Shown one piece after another: positions 9,001 to 16,356 of a DNA stretch of 64,000 nt. The stretch is taken from NCBI RefSeq assembly GCF_900112865.1, contig NZ_FONH01000007.1:1-64000 (forward strand), in the 5' to 3' direction. The notes beneath the pieces are model-generated. The model saw only the letters and a list, made by a program, of their open reading frames with translations. It did no database searches and was not told the DNA's origin. The number at the start of each line of letters is the position of its first letter. Position 1 is the stretch's first letter. This DNA is from Dyella marensis (GTDB lineage: Bacteria; Pseudomonadota; Gammaproteobacteria; Xanthomonadales; Rhodanobacteraceae). The translations under genes and the position numbers were made by a program.

Positions 9001-9726
9001 GGCCAGCCACAGCGTGCGTGCGTGCGTCGTCGCGTGCTGGAAGCGCAGCAGCGGCGCCTCCAGGATCGCCTGCACATCCGCCGCCCGCGGCAACGGCTGG
9101 CCGTGCAGGCGCAGGTCAGCGACGTTCTGGCGCAGCAGCGGCCGCAGCGCCAGCTGCAGCTCGCGCGGGCTGCCCCACCAGCGCGCCAGCAGCGCCGCCG
9201 CATCGCGCCCCAGCGGCAGGCACTGCAGGCGCCAGTAGTCGCGCACCGCTTCGGCCAGCAGTTCGCCGTCGTCGGTCTGGATGTCCTGCACGAAGGGATG
9301 GCCGCTGTCGAACGCGTGCTGGGCGAGCATGCGCTGTGCCCAGCCGTGGATGGTGTGCACCGCGGCCTCGTCCATCCATTGCGCGGCCAGTTCCAGCTGG
9401 CGCGCGGCGGCGGCGCGTGCATCCGGATGCGGGTATTCGGCGAGCAGCGCGGCGAGGAAATCGTCCGGGGCCGGCTGTCCGCGGAACACGGTGGCGCCCT
9501 CGGTGAGGCGTGCGCGGATGCGGTCGCGCAACTCCGCGGTGGCCGCCTTGGTGAAGGTCAGCACCAGGATCTGCGCCGGCAGCAGCGGCGTGCCGCTGCC
9601 ATGGCCGAGCACCAGGCGCAGGTACAGCGCGGCGATGGTCCAGGTCTTGCCCGTGCCGGCGCTGGCTTCGATCAGGCGCACGCCATGCAGCGGCAGCTGT
9701 AGCGGATCCAGCGGCTGCGCACTCAT
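6055..9726 (-). CDS. recB: Exodeoxyribonuclease V subunit beta, RecB
   Basis: A 1223-residue RecB with 3'-5' SF1A helicase and nuclease domains. Walker A is IEASAGTGKTWTIAALYLRL near residue 20. Further helicase motifs include ALIDEFQDTDPLQWRIF, LLLIGDPKQAIYAFRGADIH and VTVHKSKGLEYPLVLLPF. The C-terminal RecB-family nuclease domain keeps the metal-binding FVDLLFEHGGRYYVVDYKSN core with Asp and Lys in DYK. The ATG overlaps the recC stop (ATGA), which indicates translational coupling. It loads RecA after Chi recognition together with RecC and RecD. Confidence 0.96.
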   Translation of the reverse strand: MSAQPLDPLQLPLHGVRLIEASAGTGKTWTIAALYLRLVLGHGSGTPLLPAQILVLTFTKAATAELRDRIRARLTEGATVFRGQPAPDDFLAALLAEYPHPDARAAAARQLELAAQWMDEAAVHTIHGWAQRMLAQHAFDSGHPFVQDIQTDDGELLAEAVRDYWRLQCLPLGRDAAALLARWWGSPRELQLALRPLLRQNVADLRLHGQPLPRAADVQAILEAPLLRFQHATTHARTLWLADRETIERRLEDALRDKALNGRSYPAERLPQDLAALRAWAEGGEADDKLLARYAQSRLDGAVNKNRSAPAHAAFAAIDEAIASAAELDLAQPLVLAHATPWVAARVDLAKRQRALLGFDDMLRRLDEALHGPAGARLADTIAAQYPVALIDEFQDTDPLQWRIFHRLYAARAELGLLLIGDPKQAIYAFRGADIHTYLQARETAAPPVWTLGTNHRSTAALVRAVNRVFEHADRHADGAFAFGRGERGLPFHPVAARGRPAELVLDGAPVPALQLAVLDEGQCVGSTAYRQRMAAQATAWLAGLLAAARERRCGFATPDGMLVPLAPGDIAILVRSGREAALVRTALREAGLRSVYLSDRDSVFCAPEAADLLLWLKACAEPGSDRAMRAALATRSLDRDDAELDRLNTDERGWEACGERFRAFQQTWRRHGVLAMLHDLLHAFDLPARLLARDGGERALTNLLHLAELLQQAAAAIDGEHALIRHLAEQVADAREGQAEAAEEQIVRLESEAELVKVVTVHKSKGLEYPLVLLPFACAAREVRRDDLFVWHDDAGRPHLDLEPDDQAWAQAERERLQEDLRLLYVALTRARYACWVGVACVNVGNAKASALHKSAFGYLLSGGAAIEPSALLPALLAMRGGETAIAVEGLPETPAPHVFHPIAHDGADTRPARSYAGRPGERWWIASYSALKYDEEAQLTGAAPAAPETPAQDVLAEAGTEKPVPVAAAEGSGIHAFPRGAVAGTFLHDLLEWAAEQGFADVAADPAPLAELIARRVQRHGWQAQAALLAQWVPALLRTPLPLGNGRSLALAELSDLARYRAELEFWFAVNEVDTLALDRLVTAHTLDGRPRLPLLHDMLNGMLKGFVDLLFEHGGRYYVVDYKSNWLGADAGAYTAEAVRDSVLRERYDLQYAIYTLALHRQLRARLPDYDYERHVGGVLYLYLRGIDGAGHGVHHERLPLALVEAMDRLFAEGGRADAA

Positions 9727-12700
9727 GTGCCGTCCTCCCAGCGCACGTTCTGCGCGAGGGCGCGGTAGAGCGGCAGCCAGCGCTCGAAGCCGGCGTCGAG
9801 CATGGCCTGCAGCGTGGGCCAGGCGCGTTGCAGGTACGTATCCTCGTCCACTTCGGCGTGGCGCTGGCCGCTGTCGTCGCGGTCGTAGCACTGGCGCGCC
9901 GCGGCGGCCGCATCGCGGCCGTCGTGCTCGGCCTGCAGCCAGGCGAAGGCGGTCTTGCGCGCGAGCGGCAGCGGCGCGCGCATGCCGTGGCGCAGCGCGT
10001 CGAGCAGTTCGTCCAGCAGGGCGCGCGCCTGCGCCGGATCGAGCGCGGGAAAGTACGGCTGCGCATCCATCGCGATCACCCGCGTCTGCACCCGCAGTCC
10101 GCCAGCATGCGCGAACAGGTGCGCGACCCAGGCGGCGACCAGCTTGTCCAGCCGGCGTCCGCGCGGGCGCGCCAGCAGCGGGCCCTGGATCAGTTCCAGG
10201 CGCACGTAGTCGATACCGGCCTGCGCGGGATCGGGCCGGCGCAGGTCCGACAGCCAGTCTTCCAGCGGCAGGCCATCGGCTTCGTGGCGCAGTTCGTACT
10301 TGTCGTCGACGCGTGGCCAGCGCCCGTCGGCGGCATGCCAGTGCGCCGCGAGGGTGCCGGCTTCGCGCGCGATGCTCTCCTGCCACAGCTCGCCGAAGCC
10401 GCCTGTCGGCAGCAGGCCTTGTGCGCCCAGCCGCTGGACGGCGTCGACGACCGCGCGCGATGCGGCGCCGCCATCGCCGGCCAGCGCCGCCTGCAGCACG
10501 CCCTGGATCGCCTGGTAGCGCTCCAGTCCGTCCAGCGCGAACGGCTCGTCGTCCAGCGTGTCGGCTTCCTCGCCGCCGAAATAGACCTTCAGGCGCTGGT
10601 TGAAGAAGTGGCGCACCGGCCGCGCCAGAAAGCTTTGCAGCGCATCCAGCGCGAGCGGCGCTTCCGGCTGCCAGGGCGCCAGCGGTTCGGCGGCCGTGCC
10701 GCGTGCGTCGGCCGCGTGTGCGCGCTGCCATTCGTGCGCATAGGTAAAGAGGCGGGGGGCGTCGTCGGCGCCGAAGTAGCGCCGGCTGAAAGGCTGCAGC
10801 GGGTATTCGGTGGTGAGCTCGCCGGGCAGGTCGTCCGCGTCCTGCGCCGGGCGCCAGCCCGCGGCGAGATAGTCGCGCAACTGGCCGACCAGCACCGACG
10901 GCGGCAGCACCGTGTTGTCGCGCACGCTGCGGCCGACCCAGCTCACATGCAGGGTGTCGCGCGCGGACAGCAGCGCTTCCAGGAACAGATAGCGGTCGTC
11001 CTCGCGGCGCGAGCGGTCGCCCGGCAGGGCCTGGCCCGGCTGCGCCATCAGGTCGAAATCGGCAGGGGTTTGTTGACGGGGATAGTCGCCGTCGTTCATG
11101 CCGAGCAGGCAGACCACGCGGAACGGAATGGCGCGCATCGGCATCAGCGTGCCGAAGCTCACCGCGCCGCCCATGAAGCGCTGCGACAGGCGGCTGGCGT
11201 CGATGCTTTCGAGCCAGTGCTCGCGCACGATCTCCAGCGGCAGCGGCTCGTCCAGCGCCGCTTCCGCGCAGGCGTCGAGCCAGGCGTCCAGGCTTTCGTC
11301 GAGGCGGCGCAGGCGGTCGCCGTCGGTGCCGTCCCCGCTGTCGAAGAACGCGGCGAGCAGGTCGCGCAGCCGCGTCGCCCAGACCATCGGCGCGGCGGGC
11401 GCGCGCAGCGCATGCCAATGCAGTTCCAACTGGTCGAGCAGGCGGCTGAGCGGGCCGAGCAGGCTGGCGTCGAGGCCGCCGACTTCGCCGTAGGGCGCGG
11501 TGTCCTGCCAGGTCTCGCCAGGGCCGACCGCATAGCCGAGCAGCAGCCGGCGCAGGCCGAAGGCCCAGCTGTTCTGCGCCTGCGGCGGCAGCCCGAGGCT
11601 TTCCTTCTGCGCGCCGTCCAGGCCCCAGCGAATGCCGGCGCCCTCGATCCAGCGCCGCAACGTGGGCAGGCCGGTCTCGTCGATATCGAACCGGTCGCGC
11701 AGCGCGGGCACGTCGAGCAGGTCGAGGATGTCGCTGACGGTGAAGCGCGATTCCGGCAGCGACAGCAGGTGTTCCAGCGCCACCAGCAGCGGCGCGGCGC
11801 CGCGGTCCGGCTGGTCGGCGACGGCGTAGGGCAGGTGGCGCGGATCGCCGGGCGGAATGCGGCCGAACACCGCCTGCACATGCGGCGCGTAGCCCTGGAT
11901 GTCCGGCACCATCACGATCACATCGCGCGGCGCCAGCGGACGGCCTTCGCGCTGGGCCTGCTCGAACAGCGCGAGCAGGCGGTCGTGCAGGATCTCCACC
12001 TCGCGCTGCGCGTTGTGGGCGACGTGGAAGCTCAGCGAGTCGTCGTCCTCGCGCCAGGCGCGACGTTGCGCCGGATCGCCGGGCAGCGGCTCGAGATCGA
12101 GCACGGCCTGCTGCACCTGGTGCAGCAAGGTATCGCGACCGGGATCGGCGAACAGGTCGATGCTCGAACCCCAGGCGCTGAAGCGGCGGCGATAACGCTC
12201 CGGCTGGTCGAAGCTGTCGAGCAGGCGGATGTAGTCGCGCCCCTGCTTGCCCCACGCCGCCAGCAGCGGGTTGGCGTGCAGGTGCAGCTCTTCGTAGCGC
12301 GGCTGCTCGGGCAGGCCGGGCTTGCCGGGCTGGCGCCGGCGTTCGCCGCGCAGCAGCTCGCGGTCCTCGATGATGTCGGCCCAGTAGTGGCGGCAGGGAT
12401 TGGCCACCATCAGCAGCACCTGGCTGTGCCGGGCCAATGCGGTGAGCGCTTCCAGCGTCTGCAGCGGCAGCGAGGAGATGCCGAACACCACGATGCGCCG
12501 CGGCAGCCGCGCCGGCCGTTCGGCCATCGCCTGCGCGCGCTCGACGAAGGCGGCGTGGACCGCGGCGCGATGGCTGTCGCGGAAGGCGGGACCGACATCG
12601 TCCAGCAGCAGTCGCCACAGCTGTGCCTGCCAGCGCTGTCCCGAAGGCAGCGGCGCTCGCCGGCCGCGCCAGTCGTCGGCCAGCTCGTCGACGCCGCGTT

Positions 12701-13211
12701 CCCAGTCGGCCAGCCAGTGCGCGCGATAGACCTGGTACTGGTCGAACAGGTCGGCGATGCGCGCGGCGAGCTGGTAGCGCTTGCGCCAGTCGGGCTGCTC
12801 GCCGAGGAAGTCGCGCAGCGGGCGGAAGTCGGCGTCGTCCAGGTGGCGCGGGATCAGCCGCAGCAACCGCCAGGCCAGGCGCGATTTGTCGAACGGCGAG
12901 GTCGGCGGCACCGCATCGCGGCCGAGCACCGCGCGATAGGCGTCCCACAGGAAGCGGCCGGGCAACTGCACCTGCACCGCGGCGCTTATGCCCAGGCCGC
13001 CTGCTTCCGGCGGCCGCGCCAGGGCCAGCTTCAGCCACTGCGCGATGCCGTTGCTCTGCACCAGCATCAGCTCGTCTTCCAGCGGGCGCAGCGGCGTGCG
13101 CTGGATCCAGGCGGTGAGCAGGTCGCGCAGATCCTCCAGGCGGTTGCCATGGATGACCATCAGGCCCGGTTCGATCGGCACGTCGAGGGGCAGGGCCAGG
13201 GTGGCGGTCAC
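9723..13211 (-). CDS. recC: Exodeoxyribonuclease V subunit gamma, RecC
   Basis: About 1162 residues, the Chi-scanning subunit of RecBCD with inactive helicase-like and nuclease-like domains. The N-terminal stretch VIHGNRLEDLRDLL, then LVQSNGIAQWLKLALA, matches the RecC start region, and DLFDQYQVYRAHWLADWE follows. The start is uncertain. I chose the GTG at 13211 (VTATLALPL); the ATG at 13160 (MVIHGN) is a good alternative, and frames extending to 13439 contain low-complexity sequence unlike RecC. First gene of a tightly overlapping recC-recB-recD operon. Confidence 0.92.
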   Translation of the reverse strand: MTATLALPLDVPIEPGLMVIHGNRLEDLRDLLTAWIQRTPLRPLEDELMLVQSNGIAQWLKLALARPPEAGGLGISAAVQVQLPGRFLWDAYRAVLGRDAVPPTSPFDKSRLAWRLLRLIPRHLDDADFRPLRDFLGEQPDWRKRYQLAARIADLFDQYQVYRAHWLADWERGVDELADDWRGRRAPLPSGQRWQAQLWRLLLDDVGPAFRDSHRAAVHAAFVERAQAMAERPARLPRRIVVFGISSLPLQTLEALTALARHSQVLLMVANPCRHYWADIIEDRELLRGERRRQPGKPGLPEQPRYEELHLHANPLLAAWGKQGRDYIRLLDSFDQPERYRRRFSAWGSSIDLFADPGRDTLLHQVQQAVLDLEPLPGDPAQRRAWREDDDSLSFHVAHNAQREVEILHDRLLALFEQAQREGRPLAPRDVIVMVPDIQGYAPHVQAVFGRIPPGDPRHLPYAVADQPDRGAAPLLVALEHLLSLPESRFTVSDILDLLDVPALRDRFDIDETGLPTLRRWIEGAGIRWGLDGAQKESLGLPPQAQNSWAFGLRRLLLGYAVGPGETWQDTAPYGEVGGLDASLLGPLSRLLDQLELHWHALRAPAAPMVWATRLRDLLAAFFDSGDGTDGDRLRRLDESLDAWLDACAEAALDEPLPLEIVREHWLESIDASRLSQRFMGGAVSFGTLMPMRAIPFRVVCLLGMNDGDYPRQQTPADFDLMAQPGQALPGDRSRREDDRYLFLEALLSARDTLHVSWVGRSVRDNTVLPPSVLVGQLRDYLAAGWRPAQDADDLPGELTTEYPLQPFSRRYFGADDAPRLFTYAHEWQRAHAADARGTAAEPLAPWQPEAPLALDALQSFLARPVRHFFNQRLKVYFGGEEADTLDDEPFALDGLERYQAIQGVLQAALAGDGGAASRAVVDAVQRLGAQGLLPTGGFGELWQESIAREAGTLAAHWHAADGRWPRVDDKYELRHEADGLPLEDWLSDLRRPDPAQAGIDYVRLELIQGPLLARPRGRRLDKLVAAWVAHLFAHAGGLRVQTRVIAMDAQPYFPALDPAQARALLDELLDALRHGMRAPLPLARKTAFAWLQAEHDGRDAAAAARQCYDRDDSGQRHAEVDEDTYLQRAWPTLQAMLDAGFERWLPLYRALAQNVRWEDGT

Positions 13212-13550
13212 GGCCGGCGGCGCGAAGAGGTGGTCATGCGGGAATTGTGGCGGACATCGGCGTGGCACGCCACGCGTGCCGGTGTTGCTGCGCACCCGCA
13301 GCGAGCGGACCCTGAAACGAACATCGCCGCATGCGGTGAGGCATGCGGCGATGGGTGTTGCGGGTGAAGCTTGGCAGTGGGCCACGCATGTTTGTGCGCG
13401 GGTGACGCATTGTGCGCCAACGTATGTGGTCGGTGTCAATACTTTTGTGTCTGCCCGAACGCGGCGGCGGTGATCGATGCGGATGACGATCGACGCCGGC
13501 GAGGCGTCGTCATGCGACGCATGCGTCGAGGTCGGCGACTGTTTTCATGA
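13212..13550. other. Intergenic region upstream of recC
   Basis: About 340 bp between recC and the first TonB receptor stop. Reading toward recC, an AAGTATTGACA element occurs at 13434-13444, a plausible -35 (TTGACA), but no convincing -10 at proper spacing is clear. A near-identical AAGTATTGACA stretch occurs upstream of the first TonB receptor. CATGCGACGCATGCG repeats near 13511-13525 can form a hairpin. No gene seen. Confidence 0.35.
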
Positions 13551-16004
13551 TCAGAATGTGTAGCGCGCGCGGCCATACCAATACGCGCCGTTGACGCCGA
13601 TCGGCGAGATCACGTCATACGGAAAATTGCCGGCATAGTTGATGTCGCTGTTGGAACGGGTCGGGTATTGGTTGGTGAGGTTGTAGCCGCCCAGCGCCAG
13701 GCTGAAGCGCGACGTCAGATGCAGTTCGGCCTCGGCGTCGAGCTGCCAGCGCGCGGCATAGACCTGGCGCGGTTCGAAGCCGCCGCCGAAGTCGAACACG
13801 CGCACGGTCGAACCCTGCCGCGTGACGCGGCCGAGCAGGGACCAGCGGCGGTTGTTCCAGCTGGCGCTGAACGAGCCGCGCTGGCGCGGCGCGGCGTCGG
13901 TGAGCGTGTTGCGCTCCTCGTCGCCGAACAGCACGTTGCCGGCGCCGGTGGCGGCCAGTTCCGGCGGCGTGGCGCGCACGGCGCGGATATCGGTGTGGTT
14001 GCGGCTGTAGGCGAGGGTCAGCAGCAAGTTGCCGCCGGCCCAGGGCGTGCGGTAGTTGCCGACCAGCTCGGCGCCGCGCGTGCGGGTATCCACCGCATTG
14101 GTGAAGAAGGCCACGCTCTGCACGCCGGGGACACCGAAGTGCTGCAGGATGTAATCCTCGAGTCCGGCGCTGTCGATGGTCTCGGACAGGGTGACGCGGT
14201 CGTCGATGCTGATCTGGTAGGCGTCCAGGCTGAAATCGAAGTGCTCGCCGACCTGGCCGGTCAACCCTAAGCTGAAATTGCGCGACTTCTCCGGCTTCAG
14301 CGCCTGCGCGCCCAGGCCGCGCGCGATCGGGTTGCGCACGGACAGAATGCGTCCGGTGACCAGCTTGCCGTCGGCACCGTAGCCGCTGGTGGTGGATTCG
14401 AAGCCGATCTGGCTGAGCGAGGGCGCGCGGAAATTGTTGGAGGCGGCGCCGCGCAGCGCGAAGCCCGGCGCGAACTCCCAGCGTGCGCTGAGCTTGCCGC
14501 TCCAGTTGCCGCCGAAATCGCTGTAGTGCTCGTAGCGCGCCGCGGCATCGGCAAAGAAATGATCCGTGATGTCGCTGGACAGCTCCGCGTAAGCGGCGCC
14601 GACGTTGCGCGACAGCCGCGCGGCATCCTGCGGCTGCAGGCCGCCGCCGGCCTGCGCGCCGACCGGCGCATCGAGATAGGGGCCGGCGGCATACGAGGCC
14701 GGGTCGCCCGGCAGGGTGCGGAACCGTTCGTGGCGGTATTCGGCGCCGAGCGCCAGCGTGACGTAGCGGCTGCCGGCGGCGAATTCGCGGTTGCCGTCGA
14801 GGTTGGCGCTGCCCTGGTCGAAGCGGTAGCTGCCGATATGGAAGGCGGTCGGGCTGGCCGCACCCAGCGAGGCGTTGAGCGAATTGCGCAGGTCGTAGTC
14901 GAAGGCATTGCTGCCCCAGTTGAGGCTGCCGTCGAGGTTCCACTCGGCGAGCTTGCCGCGGATGCCGGCGGCGGTCTGCACGTCGCGGTTGCTGCCGACG
15001 GATTCGGGACGGTAACCGTCGGGATAGATGGCCGGCACGTTGGCGCTGCTGTCCGGATAGCGGAAGTAGTTGTCGCCGATGGTATGGCGCTGCGTATACG
15101 TGCCGAACCAGTACAGCCGCGCGGTATCGCCCAGCGGCAGTTCGCTGTTGAGCCAGCCGCTGTAGTTCTCCGACTTGGGGTCGCCCGCGGCGTAGTTGCG
15201 CTTGCCGCGCAAGGCCAGGTTGGCGGGCGTGGGATCGGCCAGCCAGTCGGGCACGGTGTCGATGCCGGCGCGGTTGGTGGCATCGTGATGGCCGGCCTCG
15301 ATGCCGGCGCGGAAGAAACCGCTGCCGGCCAGCCGCGTGCCGAACTTGGCGGCGCCATAGCTGCTGTTGCCGTCGGTGATGGTGCGGTCGGCGGGGCCGA
15401 AGCGGGTGTGGTTGGCGCCATAGCTGCCCACCACCTCGCCGCCGTCCGGCGCGTCGTCCAGGATGATGTTGACCACGCCGGCGATGGCGTCCGAGCCGTA
15501 CTGCGCGCCGGCACCATCGCGCAGCACTTCCACCCGCTTGATCGCGCTGATCGGGATCGCATTGAAATCCACCGGCGTGGTGCCGCGCCCGATCTTGGTG
15601 TCGGTGTTGACCAGGGCCGAGGTGTGGAAGCGCTTGCCGTTGACCAGCACCAGCACCTGGTCCGGCGACAGTCCGCGCAGCTGCGCCGCGCGCACGTGAT
15701 CCGAGCCGCCGGAATTGGATTGGCGCGGGAAGTTGAACGAAGGCAGCAGGTTGGCCAGCGCCTGGCCCAGTTCGCCGTTGACCGCGCCGGCGGCGCGCAG
15801 GTCGTCCTGGCTCAGCACGTCCACCGGCACCGGCGATTCCAGCGCGGTGCGGCTGCTGGCGCGCACGCCGGTCACCACGACCTGGTCCAGGGTGCGCGCT
15901 TGCTGGTCGGCGGCCTGCTGGGCCTGCGCCTGCAGTGCGGCCAGGGCAAGCACGAGGGTGGCGGACAGTCGGGTGCGGCGGTACTTCCGGGATGGGGCGG
16001 ACAT
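13551..16004 (-). CDS. TonB-dependent outer-membrane receptor (paralogue 1)
   Basis: An 817-residue receptor. A signal peptide (basic start, then LSATLVLALAALQAQAQ) is followed by a TonB-box-like stretch (LDQVVVTGVRAS), a plug domain of ~130 residues, and a C-terminal beta barrel ending in the aromatic YGRARYTF. The plug carries NSGGSDHVRAAQLRGLSPDQ and VLRDGAGAQYGSDAIAGVVN, typical of this fold. The ATG is chosen from the signal peptide and an AAGGAA ribosome site. The substrate is unknown: no neighbouring enzyme, TonB or siderophore gene gives a clue. It lies directly downstream of a paralogue at 16357-18834, with which it shares a nearly identical plug segment. Confidence 0.9.
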   Translation of the reverse strand: MSAPSRKYRRTRLSATLVLALAALQAQAQQAADQQARTLDQVVVTGVRASSRTALESPVPVDVLSQDDLRAAGAVNGELGQALANLLPSFNFPRQSNSGGSDHVRAAQLRGLSPDQVLVLVNGKRFHTSALVNTDTKIGRGTTPVDFNAIPISAIKRVEVLRDGAGAQYGSDAIAGVVNIILDDAPDGGEVVGSYGANHTRFGPADRTITDGNSSYGAAKFGTRLAGSGFFRAGIEAGHHDATNRAGIDTVPDWLADPTPANLALRGKRNYAAGDPKSENYSGWLNSELPLGDTARLYWFGTYTQRHTIGDNYFRYPDSSANVPAIYPDGYRPESVGSNRDVQTAAGIRGKLAEWNLDGSLNWGSNAFDYDLRNSLNASLGAASPTAFHIGSYRFDQGSANLDGNREFAAGSRYVTLALGAEYRHERFRTLPGDPASYAAGPYLDAPVGAQAGGGLQPQDAARLSRNVGAAYAELSSDITDHFFADAAARYEHYSDFGGNWSGKLSARWEFAPGFALRGAASNNFRAPSLSQIGFESTTSGYGADGKLVTGRILSVRNPIARGLGAQALKPEKSRNFSLGLTGQVGEHFDFSLDAYQISIDDRVTLSETIDSAGLEDYILQHFGVPGVQSVAFFTNAVDTRTRGAELVGNYRTPWAGGNLLLTLAYSRNHTDIRAVRATPPELAATGAGNVLFGDEERNTLTDAAPRQRGSFSASWNNRRWSLLGRVTRQGSTVRVFDFGGGFEPRQVYAARWQLDAEAELHLTSRFSLALGGYNLTNQYPTRSNSDINYAGNFPYDVISPIGVNGAYWYGRARYTF
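15474..15781 (-). repeat. Homogenised plug segment, copy 1
   Basis: This 308-bp stretch matches 18301-18608 in the neighbouring receptor with only two differences by eye, both synonymous (Asp and Asn codons of VDFNA). Sequence on either side diverges clearly. It codes the plug from about SFNFPRQ to DAIAGV. Confidence 0.85.
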
Positions 16005-16314
16005 GCGGATTCCTTGCAGGCGGCGGCAGCGGATCGCGCCGCGCGGTGCGCGGCGTCGAGGTCGATCGAAAGGTGGCGCGGGGCTCAGCGCCCGGCGCGG
16101 CGGCTCAGCGGCAACGGCAACATCGCCGCATTCGCACGGTGCGCGAGAGGCTGGGTTGTCCGTCGGGCGAGATGGGCACGGTGCGGGGACGCGAGCAGGT
16201 GGAAGAGCGGTGGAGTCGGCTGCGCAAGCGCGCCGTTCGGCATTTGTTGCATTGCGCAAGGCTCGTGTCAATACTTCGTTACGGTTCGTGCGGGCGTCCG
16301 AGGGCCTATCCGTC

Positions 16315-16324
16315 TGGACGTCCA
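16315..16324. promoter_or_regulatory. Palindromic operator-like site upstream of receptor 1
   Basis: The 10-bp perfect palindrome TGGACGTCCA sits about 310 bp upstream of the receptor ATG, in the context CTATCC-N3-TGGACGTCCAAA. The same arrangement precedes paralogue 2. About 45 bp closer to the gene, reading on the minus strand, is ATTGACA, a likely -35 element. The central CG and twofold symmetry are reminiscent of LacI-type operators, but the regulator is unknown. Confidence 0.5.
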
Positions 16325-16356
16325 AATGAAAGGAGTGTCGCGCGACGCGGCCGCTT

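Noticed and set aside
9828-13367. A 1179-residue open frame antisense to recC
   Set aside because: It is a GC-rich shadow of recC: Arg/Gln/His-rich, no domain, while the minus strand encodes a full RecC in operon with recB and recD.
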